NCBI GenBank assembly: GCA_015501075.1
Contig: JADNYJ010000486.1
Span: 1 to 23,343 of the forward strand
DNA: 23,343 nt
Direction of reading: 5' to 3'
Origin: Gymnopilus junonius
Taxonomy: Eukaryota; Basidiomycota; Agaricomycetes; Agaricales; Galerinaceae
This document shows, in pieces, positions 10,075-20,081 of this stretch. The notes under the pieces are model-generated. The model saw only the letters and a list, made by a program, of their open reading frames with translations, did no database searches and was not told the DNA's origin. Made by a program: the position numbers and the translations under genes. Within the stretch, counting starts at the first letter, position 1; every line of letters starts with the position of its first letter.

Positions 10075-11491
10075 TTATGTACCAGCCATGCCAATCACGC
10101 CGACGTGGTCTCGAATCCTCGCAATCTCACTCGCTGTAAGCGAGCCCTTTGCAGCACAAAGAAAATCTTCAAACGCCGTATAAACATCCGCGTCGGTCTT
10201 GAACTCGTTCCTGAAGGTAAAATAATGACAAACGCGAATCAGCTTCCATGAGCACAAAGGAAGAACATGTTCTTACTTCAAGAAGGCGTAGAGCCTTTCC
10301 CAGAACAAAGGATCAGCCACCGTCTCATGATAGGTCGACAGCTTCTCCGTTTGCCCCACAGGACTGACAGGCGCGTCGAGCGTCAGCATAATATCTTTCT
10401 CTACCGCCCCTGGGCTCTCGCTCGATGGTGAAGGGGATAGGACAACACTCGGAATCCTCTGATGCTTTTTCTTCTCGCCTCCAGCCTTGACGTTGGGATC
10501 GAGCTTGACCCCGCCAAACGGATTAGGGGTAGGTGTGGAATCGGACATTTTGATATCTGTATCTTTCGTTGTTGCACTTGGGTTCCAATCGAAACCAGGT
10601 TTGAGCATCAAATTGATGGTGTCTCCTTCCTTGACGTTGTACTCCTTGAGTAGCTTTCCGTCTGCTAGCGCTTTGCCTTTCAGTAGAAGCCTTTGTGCGT
10701 CTGCGGGTGGTGTTGAGGGTTGAGCTGCGAGCTGTGCTTTGATGGCAGAAACAGTGTCGGTGAGTTGAACGCTAAGAGTGAAGGAGGCTGGTGGCTTCAA
10801 GGACTTGAACACAAGAGAAATGGACGCTGTAAATTTATATCACGGTCAGTGGCGTGGAAACCACACAAAAAAAAACGAGGCGAGTGAAAGGAATTGATAT
10901 AAAAAAGACAATGAGGAGAACCGGTGGCATAATAACATGTGGAACTCAATCCAGTCCGACGGCATTTTACACGAGCAAGAAATGGCATGGCATCACTCTT
11001 TCCTACAGATCGAGGTGAAGATTTGACGCACCTGAAGTGGATGCAACTTCTTCTACACGAGGCTTACGTGCAGGAGGAGGCGGTACAGGGATCTGCGAGA
11101 CAGATGTACGTGTTATTGATGCAATGAGGATGGTGATTCAATACAGCAATGCAGCCGAAGGATGATAAAAACAGCTAGTACGAAAATTGACGATATCGAC
11201 CTCGGATGAAAAAGTGAGGAGGAAGAAAAGGACAATAATGGTCTGGGAAGGGGCGACAGGCTTTATATATCAAGAAACAAGGAACCGGCTTGGCCAACTC
11301 GGACTCCTTGATCAAAGCCATGGAATAGGGGTTTTAGGAGATGAAAAGCATGCACTCACTGGAAGCACAGGAACGCGTTTGAGAGAATGCTCGGGTGGTT
11401 GTTGATAATCGTCCCCGTAGACGACAGGCTGCGTCGATAACGTGTTCAGAAAAGTTCTGGCAAATGCTTTCTCTGCTTGGAATTCCGCCAT
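10075..11491 (-). CDS. Get5/UBL4A-like ubiquitin-like-domain protein
   Basis: Four exons (11491-11360, 11092-11032, 10826-10277, 10210-10075) give 292 residues. Introns are 267, 205 and 66 nt; the first two are long for this window. The N-terminus (MAEFQAEKAFARTFLNTL, then YGDDYQQP and VPVLPIPVPPPPARKPR) matches the Get4-binding region expected in fungal Get5. A ubiquitin-like fold follows at about 66-140 (SISLVFKSLKPPASF, TDTVSAIKAQL, RLLLKGKALADGK, VKEGDTINLMLKPG). After a Ser/Pro-rich linker comes a C-terminal helical region (PLFWERLYAFLKNEF, then LTASEIARIRDHV). Get5 works in the cytosol with Get4 and Sgt2 to hand tail-anchored proteins to Get3. The UBL fold is certain; the Get5 assignment rests on the N-terminal region and domain order. 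All frames are intact. Confidence 0.75.
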
Positions 11492-11776
11492 TATATGCTA
11501 TATGTTGTAACGACTCGGATAAGTGTGATTCGATGCGACGGGTTGATTGTGGTCGCTAGGATTCCTTCGAATAATATTGCCCAAACGCAAGGACGTGTCC
11601 AGGGAGAAAGATGTCGACAAGGATCAACGGTATCCAATCCAGGACAGAGAAGGCCGATTTTCGAGAAGGATCGTCGTCGTGTAAACACGAATAAATAGCA
11701 CTTCCTCCGCTTTCAACGACGGTGGTTGGCCACGATCCGTTCTCAGTGACGATCTTGATAATTCGTGACAAAGGAG
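11492..11776. promoter_or_regulatory. Shared divergent promoter interval
   Basis: These 285 bases separate the Get5-like start (-) from the F-box-like start (+). They must carry both promoters unless the transcripts overlap. An AT-rich AATAAATAG at about 11689-11697 is a weak TATA candidate for the plus-strand gene. Confidence 0.35.
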
Positions 11777-13234
11777 ATGCAGGCAACAACACTTCCCCAG
11801 GAACTCATCGACCTCATAATTGATCTCGTTGTGTTTGCTGCAGAAGATCGCACAGACGAATTGAACGCACTCCGAACCTGCTCTCTAATTTCACCGTCTT
11901 TCAACTCGAGCTGCAAAAGGCGTCTGTTCTCTAAAATCATTTTCCGTGCAGATGGCTTGGCTCAGAAGCGCGCCCATGCACTCCTCGGCGTATTGGACGG
12001 ATCAGTAAACGATGACCTGGTGCACTACATACGGTCGTTCACACTTATCATTGACATGAGCACATCTTCCCTAGGGATATTCGACCTCACACGTCCTAAT
12101 GCGTTGTACCAACGCGCAGGCGCTGCCTTCACCGGGCTGTGGAGAAGACTTGGGCTGTGGGACAATCATCTGCTCAGCGTATTGGACCGTTTGGGTCATG
12201 CATCACTTCGACATTTCACTTTCGAGGCTCAAAATGGTGTTCTGGACTGGAGAGGTGTTAACGAGGACTTTTACACGATGATTACCACCCTTCGGTCCCA
12301 CGAAACTCTTGAGTCGCTGCATTTTGTTAACATTACCCACCTAGAGAAAAGCCTTGTTACGCAAAATGCGCCCGCCAACAATCTGCAGGAACTAGGCCTT
12401 TGGAATACCAGCCTTTCACCCTCGCTTTCACAGGGTGCACCCCTCACGTTCTCTGACGCCGATATGCGAAACATAACCCGCGTCGAGCGGCTGGAATATC
12501 TGCCCTATTCTGGTTTTCAACACCCTTTTTCATCTACAACGCAACCTCTTTTGAACCTGAGGACCTTGGCTGTTTCTTTCCCTCAGCAGTCTGTCGATAT
12601 AGCTCCATTCTGTCAGATGGTCGAATCTCTTTCTTCCTCTTTGGAGACGCTCGAGATACGGAACTACGCTATACATACATCTTCTGGGTTTGGTGAGCGT
12701 TCAGAACATCGATGGTTAGTGTAAAGACTTACAATCATTTTATTTGGACTAGACCCCAGATCTATGTATGAGCCTTTGTCGTTGACTCTACGACGCCTGC
12801 AGAGTTTACGGAATCTGCACATCGACATACTAAATTCCGCGTGGGATTGCTTCTACGTTACACCCCTGACCATCGTCTTCTTCTTCAATCATTCTGAACC
12901 CCGCCTTGGCTTAGAGTCTCTTACAATCGCTCTCAGCATACCGGCGATGTTCATTCAAAGCCGTCTTCATGTTTTGGAGCTTTACTTTGAGCACCTGCGT
13001 CACTCAATGCACATACTCGACGGTTTCTTAAAGCAGTTGTTGAGCCTCCGCGCCATCACTCTCAAGCTGAAATATGTTCCCTACCCAAAGAGATTGCCGT
13101 TTTTTGATGGGAGATCAAAAGGATACCATTGGAAATGCACTCACGTACGGCGCCAGCGGCTTTTTTCCAGATATTCATCCTCAGGGTTCGTTGAGGTCAA
13201 GACGGACCACTTGATAGAGGTAAGCCAAAACTAA
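11777..13234 (+). CDS. F-box-like protein, tandem copy 1
   Basis: Two exons (11777-12692, 12753-13234) flank a 60-nt phase-1 intron, giving 465 residues. I chose the ATG at 11777; the frame is open from a GTG at 11765. The N-terminus LPQELIDLIIDLV is the F-box-like core typical of large mushroom families, followed by a leucine-rich body (SLHFVNITHLEKS, LQELGLWNTSLS, LETLEIRNYAI). Such proteins usually act as substrate receptors of SCF ubiquitin ligases; no target can be read. Copy 2 downstream matches almost throughout. Near the C-terminus the best match to copy 2 (DTIGNALTYGASGFFP against DTYSYGALELLP) lies in the +1 frame after AAAA 13117-13120. The original frame again looks better near FVEVKTDHLIEV. 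Roughly 22 residues may therefore be read out of frame. Confidence 0.75.
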
Positions 13235-13476
13235 CGAGTTAATGAAACAACTGTATTGTATTATATTAGTGAATACATAAATATTAAGAGTGCATTCTGG
13301 CGTGTAAGCACGCGGGGCATACCCACGTAGTACTAGCAAATATGAATAAATAGTAATGCAAACTAAACTCTTCAAAGTTCGAGTTGACCTGTCGGTACTC
13401 AGATCCAAGAGGTCAGTCCACGTTTCCCACTACGTTTCTTCCTACAAACGATATTGAATGATTAATGAACCGCTAG

Positions 13477-14917
13477 ATGTATGCTCCAACACAACCAAAT
13501 TTTCCCCAGGAAATTATCGACCTTATAATCGACTTCGTTGCTTCAGAGACGGACAGCCAGAGGAAGAGGTTGGAGGCACTCCGAGCATGCTGCCTGGTTT
13601 CAATGGCATTCAACTCCAGGAGCAAACAACACATTTTTTCTGAGATAAATTTCCATGCAGATGACTTTGCTCAGAAGCGCGCCCAGAAGCTTCTGAGAGT
13701 CTTGGATCTGCCAGCGAATCGTGATCTACTTCAGTACATACGGACGTTCAAACTTGTTGTTGACAACCGCTCAACATCTCTGGGTATATTCAGCACTAGA
13801 CCCGCCACTGGAATTGGCGAACGCGCAGGTGCAATACTTACAGGATTGGGAAGAACGCTTAAAGCGACGAAGCGCAACCTACTCATTCTCCTCGCTCGTA
13901 TGACTTCTGCACCAGTCGAAGTCCTCATTGTCGAGACTCGAAACGGTCTATTAGATTTTAAAAGAATTAGTGACGACTTCCGCTCTCTCCTTCTGGCAAT
14001 TCGATCGCAGTCTAATCTGAAGTCCCTTCACTTCATCAATGTCACCAATCTAGATAAAACCTTTGTTGTGTCGAATGTATCTCCCACTGGTTTGCAGGAG
14101 CTAGGTCTTTGGAATGTGGCCTTCACTGATTCGCCAGTAAACGGATCATTGGTTCCACTGTTTTCGGATGCCGAGATAGCAAACTTAGCGGGAATCAAAC
14201 ACCTTGAATGGCTACCACTTCCGTCGACTTTTTTAACCCACACATTTTCCTTGCAGTCCCTTCCAAACTTGATATCACTGGCCGTTTCTTTCCCTGAAGC
14301 GGTTGTTGTAATTCCATTTTGTCGCACGTTGGAGTCTCTAGATTCCATGATAGAGACTCTTGAGATTAGGAAATGCCCTATAGGGCCATGTAAGTATCTT
14401 TAAATCGTTAGAAAATATAAATTTATTAAATTTTACGCCAGATCCTGCCAGGAGTTTAGAACCGCTGTCGATATCTTTGAGTCATCTATCGAATTTGCGA
14501 AGTCTCAAACTTTCTACCACAGGCAGCCCACAGAATTTCTCCTACATCGCACCACACCACATGGCTTATCTCCTGACGCTGGGTGACTCTTCATTGTTCA
14601 TAACAACACTCACCATTGAGCTCGAACTACCCACGCAATTTATAGGGGATGAACCTCATGTCCATTGGTTGTACACATCACATCTGTACAACTCTTCACA
14701 GGTGCTCGACCACGCCTTGGTAGGGATGCCCAATCTCAGGAAGGTTATTTTAAAGTTGAGGTATGTTGCTGAGTTGGCGACACGGTTACTACCATTGGAG
14801 AATCGAGTTGATACTTATTCATATGGTGCACTGGAACTTCTCCCAAGTGTTTTTGCCTCAAACTTTATTGATTTGGAAGAGTTGGTAGACGTTGATGAGG
14901 TCAGCGAGTTCATGTAA
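13477..14917 (+). CDS. F-box-like protein, tandem copy 2
   Basis: Two exons (13477-14389, 14442-14917) flank a 52-nt phase-1 intron at the same place as in copy 1, giving 462 residues. It starts MYAPTQPNFPQEIIDLIIDFV, the F-box-like core. Shared blocks with copy 1 include AQKRA(Q/H)xLLxVLD, TSLGIF, LQELGLWN and (S/T)LETLEIR in the same order. The copies are well diverged, so the duplication is not recent. Likely role: adaptor of an SCF-type ubiquitin ligase. The reading frame is intact from ATG to stop. Confidence 0.8.
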
Positions 14918-15267
14918 TATTATTGATCACTTCCTCTTTATGTACCATGTATGTCTCTTTTTAAGCGAGTTAAAGGCTATCTTAGGTGACCTGCGGACTG
15001 CCGGAAATTGAAATGACTAAATGAACGTTCAATAGATAATGCTAAACATACTTTACGGACTTTTACTCAGTCATTACACACACACACTTATTACCAGAGT
15101 ATGAGTTGAGACTATCTTCCTAGGAGTACTACCCCTATACCGCGTCGTCGCGTCGCACCCACATCACGTGGACAGCAATTGTCCACCTCGCTCGTCACGG
15201 ATCACAGAGTCACAAGCCTGCAACGGGCTCCGAATTCAACCTTTCAACACTCGAAAAAGCATTAATT
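14918..15267. other. Intergenic between F-box copy 2 and NDUFS5
   Basis: It contains the 3' end of copy 2, a short CA repeat (about 15077-15087), a GC-rich CGTCG cluster (about 15141-15155) and the E-box/dyad described separately. No gene was seen. Confidence 0.5.
15165..15186. promoter_or_regulatory. E-box CACGTG overlapping a 7-bp dyad, NDUFS5 promoter
   Basis: CACGTG lies at 15165-15170. GTGGACA (15168-15174) and TGTCCAC (15180-15186) form a perfect inverted repeat with a 5-base centre. The site is about 80-100 bp upstream of the NDUFS5 ATG, a normal distance for a transcription factor site. CACGTG is the Cbf1/bHLH core; the role here is inferred. Confidence 0.4.
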
Positions 15268-15902
15268 ATGGCCGTACGTCCTGCTCGTTTCTCCGTCATT
15301 CTGATACTGACTAAGTTAAATTGAGTAGTCAGGATTTGGCTGGGGCGGAGGTACGCTCAACCTCTAAGTCTCGGGTGACCTTGTGAAATGATTGCTCAAC
15401 TCAGTCTCGTCATTTTTGTTTCTTTGAATTACAGGCCGCTCTCGATGCTTTGCATACTGGCAGGAATTCCAGAAAGTGTGCATTATTCGCCTCTTGTTTT
15501 TCTTAGTTTCTCTCATACTTACACGAGCGTTTCTCTGAACAGTGCTATGCCCAGACAGATAACCCAACTGAATGCCGTCCCCAGAACGCCGATTACCTAG
15601 AGTGCTTGCATCACACCAAAGAGGTGGGCCCGTAGCTGCTTAAGTAAATATCCTTCTGCTCATCAACTCCTTTTCTCCTTCCGTTCCGTTCCACCTCTCA
15701 TCTTCCACTTCATACCTTCATCGTGTTACTCTATTATTACGCACAGATCAAACGTGCGGAAGTCATTCGGGAAGAACTTCAGCGCCAACAGCTACACCAC
15801 GCTCATGAGACGCGCAAGGCGGCCGAAGTCACTGCTGGTGGTGCGGTCACGGGTGTGGGGCTGATATCAAGGGAGAAACCAGAGGAAGGGGGTGCGAAGT
15901 GA
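15268..15902 (+). CDS. NDUFS5: NADH:ubiquinone oxidoreductase subunit NDUFS5 (15 kDa)
   Basis: Five exons (15268-15273, 15329-15350, 15435-15475, 15543-15623, 15747-15902) give 101 residues. The first exon encodes only Met-Ala and the second is 22 nt. The protein begins MASGFGWGGGRSRCFAYWQ. It carries two CX9C motifs (C-FAYWQEFQK-C and C-RPQNADYLE-C) separated by YAQTDNPTE, then LHHTKEIKRAEVIREEL. Twin CX9C proteins are imported and oxidised in the mitochondrial intermembrane space. NDUFS5 is an accessory subunit on the intermembrane face of respiratory complex I. Length and motif spacing fit the family. A Gly-rich C-terminal tail (TAGGAVTGVG) follows the helices. The frame is intact. Confidence 0.92.
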
Positions 15903-16774
15903 TTCATGACTTGGTTTGCTCTGGTATCTTCTTGTCATTTTATTTTGCTTGAAGAGAAGCATTTTCTGGACCCGTTCTCATAGAATGCAAGACTTTTTTT
16001 ATGATGGAGTCGTGCTCGTGTTAGAATTGCTTTCCGCCATTGGTTTGGATTCTTTGCGAGCTGTTGAACATCTTCGACAAATTCCATGGCACTAGCATGA
16101 AAAGGAAGGACACTTACGTGAATGCATCGACCGATATTCGTCAGCTCTCAGAGTGGTGTCTATGTACCTACCGGTTTGTTCCTAACAAGCCTGTATACGA
16201 ACTTCTCTGGATATCACTACTTAGCTCCCTACCGCAGTTAATTGCACCAGTACGGGCGATCTGGGGACCAAGTCTTGCTTTTGCACCTGCAGTTCAACTC
16301 CAGTTCCGTTTGCCTCACCTTCAGCGCCAAGGAATTGCTAGTCAGCAAATGCAGTTGATACAAGGATAGGGAATATGCTGCTCCCTGAAGCTGGAGGTTA
16401 TTATCCTGAGCTTCCAAAATCAGGATACAGGATGAATTAATGCTCATCCTATGCATGAATCATGATTCCCTCCCCTAACTAATATAAACTATACTTTAGT
16501 ACGTACAACTAACCTAATAATGCATGCATATTACAGTGCGACCAGTTTCTTATATTTACATAAAACCTACAAACGTTGTAACAAAAAGAGTCCGAAACTC
16601 CGAGGTCAGTCGATAACGAAAACAAGTCCCAAAAGCAGTCAGGTAATAATAATGATAAAAAAATATGGAAAGCAAAAGAATAACGACAACGGCAGCCATC
16701 AAAGTAGCTGAACAAAGCCAGCAGCAGTACACACAACAAAGGGGAATGAAATTTTGAAGGACGAAAACGCGTTG
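15903..16774. other. Intergenic, no supported gene
   Basis: AT-rich sequence between convergent genes. An open frame at 16040-16369 (+) has no motif and no splice support. I see no RNA gene or repeat with defined ends. Confidence 0.45.
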
Positions 16775-17726
16775 CTACAAAGGGGCCGAATTTAACTCTG
16801 TGTGCCATGGTACGAGGGTCAAACCAATCTGGAATTCCGGCAGATGGGAGGGTAAATGAGGAGGCGGAACCGAGTTTTTCTCATCGTTTAAGACGTCCTG
16901 CCAAGTAATTGGAGATGTTGAGGAATGCGAAGTAGACGGAAACTGAGACTGTGAAAGGGGATAACCAAAGGGCACAGGACGTTTTGAAGACGAGGAAGAG
17001 AGTCGATGTGAGCGACTGGGCATGGCAATCACGACAGCTACTTCTAGAGCTTCTGGTGTTTCGATCAAATCCGTCTTCTCGTCTACTGAAGAGCGGCGTT
17101 TGGGCTCTGAAGGTTTCGATATCCAGGAAGGAACGAACGACGAGATTGCTCCACGTTGAGGATGGGCAGTTTGCGGCAACTCTGGTGTAACCTCAACGTC
17201 TGACTGCAGAGCGTTTGTATTATGGTTTCCTGTAGCTTCAACTGAGGACACCTTGTCACCTTTCACAAGGGAAGCCGACAAAGGCTAAAATTTGAACAAC
17301 GGCGAGAAATTTGTAAGTATTGGCTGTAAAGCAGACATAGGCGCATTGAAGGGGTACCATCGTGTATCTCCATCCGTCTTCGGCCAGAGCAGGCTCTCCG
17401 GTAAAGCATTCGTAGAACACAGGTACCGTTTGTGGAATTCTCCATGTCGCCTGACGATCCCCATGGCTGAACTGCACCCAAGATCGTCGGCCCCCTCCTA
17501 GCAAGAAACCGCCGCCTCGAGGTTATGCCACAAGCCACAAACACGAGTAGGAGGACAACGAAGCTGATGAGAAAACCGAAGAAGTAGTTGGCACCCTTCT
17601 GCTGGAGACTGCTGTTGTTGTCATTGCTGCTGGGGTAGACTGAGGAAGAGGGGACTGAGTAGAGTCTCCGGGTGGGACTACTAAGGTTGAAGACATTGAA
17701 GCACCCAGATTCGGGCTTGGGGCCAT
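16775..17726 (-). pseudogene. Single-pass membrane protein family, tandem copy 1 (frames broken)
   Basis: The last exon (17284-16775, 169 residues) is intact and carries the family tail: PLSASLVK, PKRRSSVDEKTDLIETPEALEVAVVIAMPSR and LPEFQIGLTLVPWHTEL. The 73-nt intron 17357-17285 sits between GWRYTM and PLSA, as in the other copies. The 5' part is in three frames. The Ser/Pro-rich start (ATG at 17726, second at 17696: MSSTLVVPPGDSTQ) is one frame. The membrane helix (YFFGFLISFVVLLLVFVACGI, then SRRRFLARR) is another. VPVFYECFTGEPALAEDGWRYTM is the third. The second switch falls at CCCCC 17491-17495 (one base extra). The first lies somewhere between 17696 and about 17600. Either decayed or affected by indels. 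A TATATATA box (17824-17831) stands about 100 bp upstream. Confidence 0.6.
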
Positions 17727-17823
17727 CTTAATGAATGTCTTGCGCACCCCGTACAGAGTTAAGACAAGATCGACAACTATCACAATGACTAAGTACACTG
17801 ACGTAAAATTAATTTCATTCGTC

Positions 17824-17831
17824 TATATATA
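17824..17831 (-). promoter_or_regulatory. TATA box of membrane-family copy 1
   Basis: TATATATA lies about 100 bp upstream of the first ATG (17726) in the correct orientation for copy 1. It is a plausible core promoter, inferred from position only. Confidence 0.4.
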
Positions 17832-18020
17832 GATCTTCCTGCTCAACACCATTAAGTGCTCTGACTCTGCTGCGCATTTGAAAGCACTCTGAGGTTCCTT
17901 CCCTTCTCTATCTTACAACATTACACTCCGTTAACAAGTAATCTAGAGCAACACGTTTGTCCGAAGCAATATATCCTCAAAGCGAAAAAGTACACATGGA
18001 AGAACAAGCGCTGCTTGCTG

Positions 18021-18877
18021 CTATGAACCTGAGTCTATTGCTATTGACTCTCGCTTCAACTCCGTATGCCATGGTACAGTCATCGTTCCAATTTGATACT
18101 CCGGCAGTCCTAGACTTGAGGGCTCCGAGTGAGAATGGGTTGTAGCATCTCCATCGCGAGGCCCGTTTTGTTGCAGCGCTGCCGATATTGAACGTTCACG
18201 CGAGGGCATAGCAATCATAACGGCCACTTCAAGGGCTTCCGGCGACTTTATTGGCCTTATCTCCTCGTCGAAAAACGACGATGAACGTTTTGGCTGGGAA
18301 CTTGAACTGCGTCCCCGTCTCCACGATGAGGGGGAGAACGAGGGCAAAGTTCCGAGTCGATCATTCGCAGCAAGGTCTTGCGAGTGGGCTGGGTCTTCGC
18401 CATCGCGTGTCACAGATACTGTATCGTCTTCTATGGACCCTTTTATTGAGGTCCACTGGGTGGTTTTTATAAGTGTTGCTGATAAAGGCTACAGATGAAT
18501 CCACGGAAATATGAATTTGTCATGAATTTTGTCGTTGTGAAAGCATGCATTGGAAGCCACACCTTTTCGTATTTCCACCCAGTTTCTACAGCTTCCCTGC
18601 TACCCAGCTCATACAGCACCGGCCTCGCCTGCTCAACCTCCTCCGGAGTCAACTCATCGTCATCCATTGTCAAATCAAACTCAAATCCTCTACTTCTCCT
18701 CCGCCGTCTCGTGATCGTTCCAACAGCCACAAAAGCAATTAAGAGGACGAAGAATATGACGAAGAAAAGGAGGTTGTTGAACCCATTCTTGCGTGAGCCG
18801 GCATTACTACCGCTGCTGCTGGTGGATTGCGGAGGAGAAGAAGAGGACGGGGTGATGGAGATGGAAGTAGAAGACAT
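18021..18877 (-). CDS. Single-pass membrane protein family, tandem copy 2 (intact)
   Basis: Two exons (18877-18563, 18488-18021) flank a 74-nt phase-0 intron, giving 260 residues. This is the best template of the family. Residues 1-32 are Ser/Thr/Pro-rich with no signal peptide. Residues 33-54 are a strong helix (NNLLFFVIFFVLLIAFVAVG). An Arg run (RRRRRSR, 57-63) makes a stop-transfer, implying a cytosolic C-terminus. An acidic stretch (MDDDELTPEEVEQ) is followed by RPVLYELG and GWKYEK at the intron, then PLSATLIK. A disordered Ser/Arg-rich linker leads to PKRSSSFFDEE, SPEALEVAVMIAMPSR (about 187-202) and LPEYQIGTMTVPWHTEL (about 233-249). I do not recognise the family. Short constant blocks in a variable linker suggest docking or sorting motifs. 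Confidence 0.75.
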
Positions 18878-19399
18878 GTGTGAATTATCCCAATTCAGAA
18901 GGCGATAACTCCATTACTGAGGGTCACTTGGCCTAACTTTTGCAGAAATAGAATCCCATGGCTCACTAAAGTTCTGGCACCAGGTGAGTATTCATCAAAA
19001 GTGGGCGTAAAAAGCTCACATTGATTGGATAGTAATGCTCCTTGGCTTCGAAGATACAGACACTCCATTGTATTCATTTGCAGCCAACGATCCCTCAAGC
19101 TTACGACCTCCACATTCCAATGGTCGTGGACAGGTCGTGGATGCTTAATGCATCTATTTATAGCACTTTATCTCTCGGGCCTGTAGTATTTATAGCCTAC
19201 ACCGTCATTCGGCTTATCAGACTGTCCAGCAGGAGGGTCTAACCAAAGGGTTTCTTGTCTTCTCGCGGCCTCGCGGTGCACGAGCATACATCGGCCCAGG
19301 TAAACCTAGAGATTTTGAGAATCCTATTTAAATTGCTGGAAACAGGACACTGAGGATGTACTTCGCCAAATGACAAACTTGGCACTACGAGGTTGAGGC
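18878..19399. other. Intergenic between membrane-family copies 2 and 3
   Basis: It holds the promoter side of copy 2, including a minus-strand TATAAATAG at 19154-19162, about 280 bp upstream of the ATG at 18877. No gene or repeat was seen. Confidence 0.4.
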
Positions 19400-20081
19400 C
19401 TATTCAGTCTGAAGCAGCAAGACCGTTACACCGATCTGATATTCAGGTAGAGACTGCGGGTTTGATGGCAGAAGTGAGGTACCTTCTATTCCGACGCGTA
19501 AAGTCGTGTTTTGCGATACGAAAGGTGGCGGTGAAGGCATGACGATCATCACAGCAACTTCGACAATATCTGAAGTTTCGTCGAGTTTAGTCCCGTTTTT
19601 CACATCTGACGAAAGGATGGGGAATTCTCCAGATTTCGGTTCGGTTAATGTATCCGTGACGTGCAAGAGCGTCGCTGATAAAGGCTAAGAAAACGAACAA
19701 AGTATGCGGCTGAGTTTCCTCCCGGGCCAAATTACAAAAACTCACAATCGTGTATTTCCACCTATCCATAGCAGCATCCCCAGTATATCGTTCATAAAGT
19801 ATCGGTCGTTCCTGTCGTGTGCCTTCCGTCCTGTTGTCTACCAGTGGTACATTCCTCCTCGACAGCAGGGTTCTCCGCCTCGAAAAACTCGCCAGCACTA
19901 TGAGCACCCCAAGAATGACAGCAATGCCGATATAAATGGTATTCGTGGGACCCATTCCTTTCTGTGGTTCATTGTTGGCGGTTGACTGAGAGGAGGAAGG
20001 CGCTGAGGTGGTGAGTGAGGCGAGGAAAACGAGGCCGAGGTGGATGAGGACATGATTGAACCACAAGGAACTACATAGCAT
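19400..20081 (-). CDS. Single-pass membrane protein family, tandem copy 3
   Basis: Two exons (20081-19746, 19684-19400) flank a 61-nt phase-0 intron at the family position, giving 206 residues from the ATG at 20081. With that start, residues 1-26 resemble a signal peptide (HVLIHLGLVFLASLTTSA). A Ser/Thr linker, a helix (about 48-66, NTIYIGIAVILGVLIVLAS) and SRRRTLLSRR follow. Then come ERPILYERYTGDAAMDRWKYTI, PLSATLLH, VEVAVMIVMPS and LPEYQIGVTVLLLQTE. The linker between blocks is shorter than in copies 1 and 2. An alternative ATG at 20053 (MSSSTSASF) looks more like the family N-terminus but is out of frame with the helix. A TATA-like TTATAAAC only about 15-20 bp upstream of 20081 makes the start uncertain. 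Confidence 0.65.

Noticed and set aside
16040..16369. 109-codon plus-strand frame after NDUFS5
   Set aside because: No recognisable motif, AT-rich surroundings and an overlapping antisense frame; most likely chance.
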